In this document: in pieces, positions 8,049 to 12,455 of the stretch
Numbering within the stretch: position 1 is the stretch's first letter
How the letters are laid out: each line of letters begins with the position of its first letter
NCBI GenBank assembly: GCA_051870875.1
Contig: JBJECG010000014.1
Span: 1 to 12,455, forward strand
Length of the DNA stretch: 12,455 bases
Source: Aphodosoma sp051870875
GTDB lineage: Bacteria; Bacteroidota; Bacteroidia; Bacteroidales; Paludibacteraceae
Reading direction: 5' to 3'
Position numbers and translations under genes: made by a program
Notes under the pieces: generated by a model
What the model was told of the DNA's origin: nothing
The model's input: only the letters and a program-made list of their open reading frames with translations
Databases searched by the model: none

Positions 8049-8579
8049 TCACAGTCCTTGGCGGTTGCCAACCATAGGCATCAACCTGTTGAGGAACAAC
8101 CAACCGCCGAACAATTGCAACAGCATACCCGGTACACCTATGCGGAAATCCTGTACGGCAAGATAGAAATCGCCCTTCATAGCCCATTCGCCAAGAGTAC
8201 CGACAACCTGATATGCAAGGACTACGATAATGAGAGTCCACAGTGTGGCTTTCTTGAAGTACGAGGCTGCCATGCCGGCAAAAATGGCGAGGAGCGTAGA
8301 TTTCAACAGTATTGCAGGCAACCCGGCCGCAAGGGGCATACCGAACAACAGGGAATTGGCAAGAGGTGATGCGACGGCCGTAAGCAGTCCGACACGCCAT
8401 CCGTATTTATATGCTCCGACAAGGGTGAAAAAATAGATCGGCAACCATGTGACACCACCTTGTGGCATGAGATGAAAGAACTGAGGAACAACGATGTTGC
8501 CCGAAATGAAAATCAAAGCTGCAAGATAAGTCTTTACGTCGGAATATCCCAACGAATAGAATTTTACGGTTGTTTCCAT
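8049..8579 (-). CDS. Small integral membrane protein resembling an ECF transporter S (substrate-binding) component
   Basis: A 176-residue, very hydrophobic protein with about six membrane segments (roughly residues 16-32, 43-56, 60-80, 83-104, 111-128, 147-166), the size and layout of ECF-type vitamin transporter S components. The stretch LPIYFFTLVGAYKYGWRVGLL followed by SPLANSLLFGMP resembles proteins annotated this way in Bacteroidetes. S components bind a vitamin or precursor and normally work with an energising A/A'/T module; none is encoded here, so it may be solitary or share a module encoded elsewhere. It is the last gene of the operon, 35 nt after the TonB receptor, which suggests it moves the receptor's ligand across the inner membrane. 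The substrate cannot be read from the sequence. A 165-bp convergent gap separates it from the hydrolase; no strong terminator is visible in it. Confidence 0.75.
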   Translation of the reverse strand: METTVKFYSLGYSDVKTYLAALIFISGNIVVPQFFHLMPQGGVTWLPIYFFTLVGAYKYGWRVGLLTAVASPLANSLLFGMPLAAGLPAILLKSTLLAIFAGMAASYFKKATLWTLIIVVLAYQVVGTLGEWAMKGDFYLAVQDFRIGVPGMLLQLFGGWLFLNRLMPMVGNRQGL

Positions 8580-8614
8580 ACAATCAATAATGTTTTTATA
8601 TTGTTTTTTATATT

Positions 8615-10558
8615 CTAATTGCGTTCAGGCGGCGATTTTTTGAAACCATTCGCCAAATGAATGTTTATACCCCCTATTACAGTGGCACGTGGCATAGGAT
8701 ACCCGGCATTTATCTCGTACTTCTGCGCGAGGAGATTTTCGCCCATAATCCATACTTTAAGCCATTTCAGCACACTGAACTGTCCGCGGAGATTCCACAG
8801 CACAAACCGCTCCGTAGCAGGATTTTCACCGACTGAAGTATAAAGTCCTGCAATGTACTGTATGCCAGAAGACACGCTCCAACGTCCTCTGGTATAATTG
8901 CCACCTACGTAGAGTTTGTGCTCCGGTGCGGCGATGACGGGGTTCTCCATGTGCAGGAAACTGTAGTTGGCGTCCACCGTCCAGTCGGAGTTGATGCTGC
9001 AAGTGACATCGAATTCCACTCCGGCATTGCTTATCTTACCCGAATTCTGGTTTAGCATTCCAGGACCGTTGGGATTCGGCAGTGTCATTATCAAGTTCTT
9101 GCCATTTATGCAGAAGATGTTGATACCATAGTGGAGCATGTTTCCAAGCAGGTCTTGAGAGAAAGCGATTTCGTAATTCCACATCGACTCCGGTTTGAGG
9201 TCGGGATTCTGCGGCGGGAACATATACATCTCGCGGATAACCGGATAACGGAAACCTTTGGCAGCAGAAGCCTTCAACTCCATACTATACGGCAGATGAA
9301 AAGCAAGCCCGGCCTGCGGTATCCATTCCGTACCGGCACGGGAGTGGTTGTCGACACGGATACCGGCACTTAGAGTAAACCAACTGACTATATGCTGACG
9401 GAAGTCGATATATCCGGCAAATTCATCCTCGTGCTTGTCGACCAAATCGCGCCTTGTGCCGGCTTTTTCACCAGAGACATAATCTGTCCAGGCCTTGCCG
9501 CCGTAACGAAACCAGTCGAAACCGAATGTGGTGCGGTTACCTTTGAAAATCCGCACGCTTTGGTAGAGTGAGACACCCATCATATTGTCGAATGAGCTGA
9601 AACGCCCGTCCTGCGAAGTTTCGCCTGCACTCGGGGTATAACCATCATTTATCCAATGGTTGCCCCAATTATAGAAAAACCGGACTGCGCCGGATGTCAG
9701 TCCATATCCGTTGGTCAGGGCAAACGAAACGACTCCCCGACCAATGCGCTGAAAGGCATCAAGCAAAGGTGCGGATACGGGACCCGGATAGGATGCATTG
9801 AAATGGGTGAAATCTGCATCTGCGTACATGTCCCAGTTTCGTGTTATGTTGTAACCCAATTTGAGATAACCGCCATATTGCTCGAAGTCCATATTTTCAC
9901 GGTGTCCGTCAGTGCGGTTGTATGATACTGAAACTACAGAATAGAATCCTCCTTTACGCACCATGTTGGTCAGTTCCGTTTCAACGGTATTGTAGATTCC
10001 ATAGCCGGCATGAAGATTGGTACGGATGCCATCTTCATGCAATTTGCGTGTGACAATATTGACCACACCGCCCATGGCGTTTGAGCCGTAAATTACGGAT
10101 GCCGGACCACGCAACACCTCTACCCTGTCAGCCAAAAGCGACTGGTACGCATCGGCTATCGGATGACCGAAAATGCCGGCATACTGCGGATGACCGTCGA
10201 CCAAGACCATCATACGAGCCGTGCTGCCCGACAGACCTCGAAGCGAAATCGCACCAGCCGCACCACCCGACACACCGTAACCCATTATGCCTCGCGAAGT
10301 GGTGAATAGTCCTGGTACGTTTTCGGTGAGTACCGGCAAAAGCGAGGAGTGCATGGACTGGTCAATCTCCTTGCGGCCGACAACAGAGACGGTTTGCGAA
10401 AGGTGGCGCACATCGGCAGCACTACGGGTGCCTGTAACCACCACTTCATCAATACGGTGTGTTCTGACCGTATCGGCCCTTTCCTGTGCATGGATGCCAG
10501 TCAGACAATGGGAAAGGGTACAAAATGTCAATGCCGATACTATATATCTGTATCTCAT
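8615..10558 (-). CDS. TonB-dependent outer-membrane receptor (BtuB/siderophore-receptor type)
   Basis: A complete 647-residue receptor. A signal peptide covers about residues 1-24 (cleavage near GIHA-QE). A TonB-box-like segment DEVVVTGTR (37-45) precedes the plug domain (about 48-171), with typical plug motifs ISLRGLSG, VLVDGHPQ and VEVLRGPASVIYGSNAMGGVVNIV. The rest is a 22-strand-type barrel. The last strand ends near INIHLANGF, followed by a short polar tail of eight residues. It lacks the N-terminal carboxypeptidase-like domain and the SusD partner of glycan receptors, so a small-molecule ligand (metal chelate, cobalamin-like or vitamin-like) is more likely. Its ATG overlaps the stop codon of the DUF1893 gene (ATGA, 10555-10558), implying coupled translation. 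The ECF-type gene follows 35 nt downstream. Confidence 0.95.
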   Translation of the reverse strand: MRYRYIVSALTFCTLSHCLTGIHAQERADTVRTHRIDEVVVTGTRSAADVRHLSQTVSVVGRKEIDQSMHSSLLPVLTENVPGLFTTSRGIMGYGVSGGAAGAISLRGLSGSTARMMVLVDGHPQYAGIFGHPIADAYQSLLADRVEVLRGPASVIYGSNAMGGVVNIVTRKLHEDGIRTNLHAGYGIYNTVETELTNMVRKGGFYSVVSVSYNRTDGHRENMDFEQYGGYLKLGYNITRNWDMYADADFTHFNASYPGPVSAPLLDAFQRIGRGVVSFALTNGYGLTSGAVRFFYNWGNHWINDGYTPSAGETSQDGRFSSFDNMMGVSLYQSVRIFKGNRTTFGFDWFRYGGKAWTDYVSGEKAGTRRDLVDKHEDEFAGYIDFRQHIVSWFTLSAGIRVDNHSRAGTEWIPQAGLAFHLPYSMELKASAAKGFRYPVIREMYMFPPQNPDLKPESMWNYEIAFSQDLLGNMLHYGINIFCINGKNLIMTLPNPNGPGMLNQNSGKISNAGVEFDVTCSINSDWTVDANYSFLHMENPVIAAPEHKLYVGGNYTRGRWSVSSGIQYIAGLYTSVGENPATERFVLWNLRGQFSVLKWLKVWIMGENLLAQKYEINAGYPMPRATVIGGINIHLANGFKKSPPERN

Positions 10559-10971
10559 TCTGGTTGTCTGTCAATAAAATCCCTGATAAAAGGCAGACAC
10601 TCTGCTGCTGTCCGGCAACCGCCGCAAAGCGTTTCCACAGGACAGATGCCTGTACCTGTACGATTTATGATATGAGGTACTTCCTTGGAGAAACTGACGC
10701 TCATGTCGTTCTCTCTGAAAAGAGCAAGAGCCGGGGTGCTGATGATGTCGGTATAGATTTCACTGACACAGCCCAATACCATAAGGGCTGCCGCGCCTTT
10801 GCCTATTACCTTATCGGCAACTGCCGCGCCTCTCAGAAATGCAGGGGCTGTGACCAGCAATCGATACAGATCGGATACCCCACGCCCGTTGAACGTACGG
10901 ACCGCCCCGTTGGCAACCACAAGCGAGTGGTTGCCACGGTGCAGGATGTCTGTCAGAGATTCCATATCCAT
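10555..10971 (-). CDS. DUF1893 family protein
   Basis: A 138-residue soluble protein with the DUF1893 signatures GRGVSDLYRLL (29-39), GAAVADKVIGKGAAAL (48-63) and IINRTGTGICPVE (101-113). As I recall, the structurally solved Thermotoga member TM1506 has a cytidine-deaminase-like fold, but no enzyme activity is established for the family, and I see no canonical deaminase zinc motif (HAE/PCxxC) here. Beyond the core, the C-terminus carries a Cys cluster (Cys110, Cys116, Cys119, Cys125: C-x5-C-x2-C-x5-C) that could bind zinc or an Fe-S cluster. It starts 12 nt after the aldo/keto reductase stop and overlaps the receptor gene by 4 nt, so it is made together with both. It has no signal peptide and is probably cytoplasmic. 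Confidence 0.85.
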   Translation of the reverse strand: MDMESLTDILHRGNHSLVVANGAVRTFNGRGVSDLYRLLVTAPAFLRGAAVADKVIGKGAAALMVLGCVSEIYTDIISTPALALFRENDMSVSFSKEVPHIINRTGTGICPVETLCGGCRTAAECLPFIRDFIDRQPE

Positions 10972-10983
10972 AAAAGCAGACTA

Positions 10984-12390
10984 TCAGAGGGTGCCTTGCT
11001 TGAGATGTTCGACGAAACTGTCTATGCGCTGCATCTCTTTCGGTATGTTGATGCCTTGAGGGCAGTGGTGTACACATCGGTTGCAACCGATGCAGTGGTT
11101 CGCCTGACGCAGACGAGGCACACTGCGGTCATATCCTACCAGAAAAGCCCTGCGTGCCTGACGATAGTTTTCCGACTGACTGTTTTCGGGCATATTGCCT
11201 TCATTCACACACTTGTTGTAGTGCTGGAATATCCCCGGAATATCAAGTCCGTACGGACAAGGCATGCAATATTTGCAGGCAGTGCAGGGGACAGTCGGGT
11301 ACTGCATCATCAGGTCAGCCGTTTCGTAGAGGAAATCAATCTCTTCACCGGTCAAAGGCTTCAGCGGACAGAACGAACGCAGATTGTCCTGCAAATGATC
11401 CATATAAGTCATACCGCTCAATACAGTCATCACTCCCGGATGAGTTCCGGCAAAACGGAATGCCCACGAAGCCACACTGCGTTCGGGTTCACGCTGTTTG
11501 AGGCGGGCCACTATGTGGTCATGCACCTTTGAAAGGCGTCCTCCGAGAAGCGGTTCCATTATGACGACAGGAATGCCGCGCCTCTCCAGTTCGCCATAAA
11601 GATATTCGGCATTCGTATTGCGAGGATTTATCTCCTTGGCATGACGCCAATCGAGATAATTCATCTGAATCTGGACAAAATCCCATTTATACCGTTCGTG
11701 CTGCGACAGCAAGTAGTCAAACACTTTGATGTCGCCATGATATGAGAAACCGAGATTGCGTATGCGCCCGGCCTCACGTTCGGCAAGCAGGAAATCAAGT
11801 ACCCCGTTGTCTATATACCTGGCGTTGAACTCTGACATGCCGTCGCCCATACCTACTCCGTGCAGCAGCATATAGTCGATATAGTCGGTCTGCAATTCGC
11901 TGAAAGAATTGCGGTACATGGCAAGCGAAGCTTCGCGCGACCATGTAGACGGGGCAAAATTGGACAGTTTGGTAGCTATGAAATATTTGTCGCGAGGATG
12001 GCGTTTGAGGGCAATACCGGTAGCCCGTTCGGAACGCCCCATGCAGTATGCCGGCGATGTGTCGAAATAGTTCACACCGTGTTCCAGAGCGTAATCCACC
12101 AAAAGATTGATGGTTTCCTGGTCGAGTTCGGCATCGGCATCGCGCCCTACACCACCGTTAACGTCAGGCCAACGCATACAGCCGTAACCCAAGATGGACA
12201 CTTTGTCGTTTGTCTTTGGGTTGACGCGGTATGTCATCTTGCCGTCAGGTATCCCACTTTGTGTGGTACGGTTGCCTGTCACCGCATTGTCATCGGAATT
12301 ACAACCGGCCAAAGCGGTTGTTGTAGCCGCAGCTCCTATGCCGAAAAGTTTCAAGAACTCACGGCGGTCTATATTTTTCTGTTCACTCAT
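10984..12390 (-). CDS. Tat-exported lipoprotein aldo/keto reductase with C-terminal two-cluster 4Fe-4S domain
   Basis: A 468-residue fusion. Residues 1-30 form a twin-arginine signal (DRREFLK, Arg9-Arg10, then a hydrophobic Ala-rich stretch) ending in the lipobox LAGC (Cys30), so the protein is probably exported folded and lipid-anchored. Residues about 50-340 are an aldo/keto reductase barrel with the catalytic tetrad Asp110 (NYFDTSPAY), Tyr115, Lys141 (ATKLS) and His177 (LLHG). The C-terminal part has two ferredoxin-type motifs: Cys369/372/375/378 (C-x2-C-x2-C-x2-CP) and Cys433/436/439/443 (C-x2-C-x2-C-x3-CP). This architecture suggests electron transfer between clusters and an organic substrate. 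It is the first gene visible in the operon; only 65 nt of upstream sequence remain in the window, without a TAnnTTTG box, so the promoter and any preceding gene are out of view. The domain calls are firm; the substrate is unknown. Confidence 0.93.
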   Translation of the reverse strand: MSEQKNIDRREFLKLFGIGAAATTTALAGCNSDDNAVTGNRTTQSGIPDGKMTYRVNPKTNDKVSILGYGCMRWPDVNGGVGRDADAELDQETINLLVDYALEHGVNYFDTSPAYCMGRSERATGIALKRHPRDKYFIATKLSNFAPSTWSREASLAMYRNSFSELQTDYIDYMLLHGVGMGDGMSEFNARYIDNGVLDFLLAEREAGRIRNLGFSYHGDIKVFDYLLSQHERYKWDFVQIQMNYLDWRHAKEINPRNTNAEYLYGELERRGIPVVIMEPLLGGRLSKVHDHIVARLKQREPERSVASWAFRFAGTHPGVMTVLSGMTYMDHLQDNLRSFCPLKPLTGEEIDFLYETADLMMQYPTVPCTACKYCMPCPYGLDIPGIFQHYNKCVNEGNMPENSQSENYRQARRAFLVGYDRSVPRLRQANHCIGCNRCVHHCPQGINIPKEMQRIDSFVEHLKQGTL

Positions 12391-12455
12391 AGTGATTGAT
12401 TCAATAGGGAATGACTATATAATTCTATGATTCTCGAGTCCTTCTACAGATATTG

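Noticed and set aside
8058..8071. Small hairpin TTGGC-GGTT-GCCAA at the 3' end of the ECF-type gene
   Set aside because: A 5-bp stem inside the coding region without a following U-tract on the minus strand.
10486..11532. A 348-codon plus-strand open frame
   Set aside because: It lies antisense across the DUF1893 and aldo/keto reductase genes, both clearly real, and shows no domain signature.
12391..12455. Possible riboswitch or promoter ahead of the aldo/keto reductase operon
   Set aside because: Only 65 nt are available; no TAnnTTTG box or conserved riboswitch motif is visible, so nothing can be called.

Overview
The window looks like a chromosomal segment of a member of the Bacteroidetes, most likely the order Bacteroidales (a Bacteroides/Prevotella/Muribaculum-type gut organism). 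The evidence is: promoters of the Bacteroidetes form TTTG-N20-TAnnTTTG rather than -35/-10 boxes; weak or absent Shine-Dalgarno sequences; a Bacteroidetes-type tyrosine integrase remnant; and a gene set (Tat-exported Fe-S aldo/keto reductase, DUF1893 protein, TonB receptor, solitary ECF-type S protein) typical of that group. Species cannot be assigned from the sequence alone.

Layout. (1) Positions 1-5023, minus strand: a tripartite RND efflux operon in the order periplasmic adaptor, inner-membrane pump (HAE1/AcrB class), outer-membrane lipoprotein channel (cut off by the window edge). Adaptor and pump overlap by ATGA, and pump and channel are 19 nt apart. Together they would form an envelope-spanning drug or amphiphile exporter. 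No regulator gene lies next to them. (2) Positions 5024-5680: a gene-free stretch with short direct repeats and a possible minus-strand promoter for the efflux operon. (3) Positions 5608-5794, plus strand: tRNA-Lys(TTT) with a near-perfect Bacteroidetes promoter and a strong intrinsic terminator. (4) Positions 5851-7063: debris of a mobile element downstream of the tRNA, namely an integrase pseudogene with three small indels and no catalytic domain, preceded by short repeats and followed by an unrecognised, possibly decayed open stretch. (5) Positions 7064-7883, plus strand: a stand-alone PhnP-like metallo-beta-lactamase-fold hydrolase with its own -7 box. (6) Positions 8049-12390, minus strand: a tight four-gene operon, aldo/keto reductase with two 4Fe-4S motifs and a Tat lipoprotein signal -> DUF1893 protein -> TonB-dependent receptor -> ECF-type S membrane protein.

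The last operon is the most interesting part. An outer-membrane receptor and an inner-membrane substrate-binding protein suggest uptake of a scarce small molecule. The two upstream genes suggest that the molecule, or a cofactor, is reduced or modified. The substrate is not evident from sequence, and calling this a defined system is inference from gene order.
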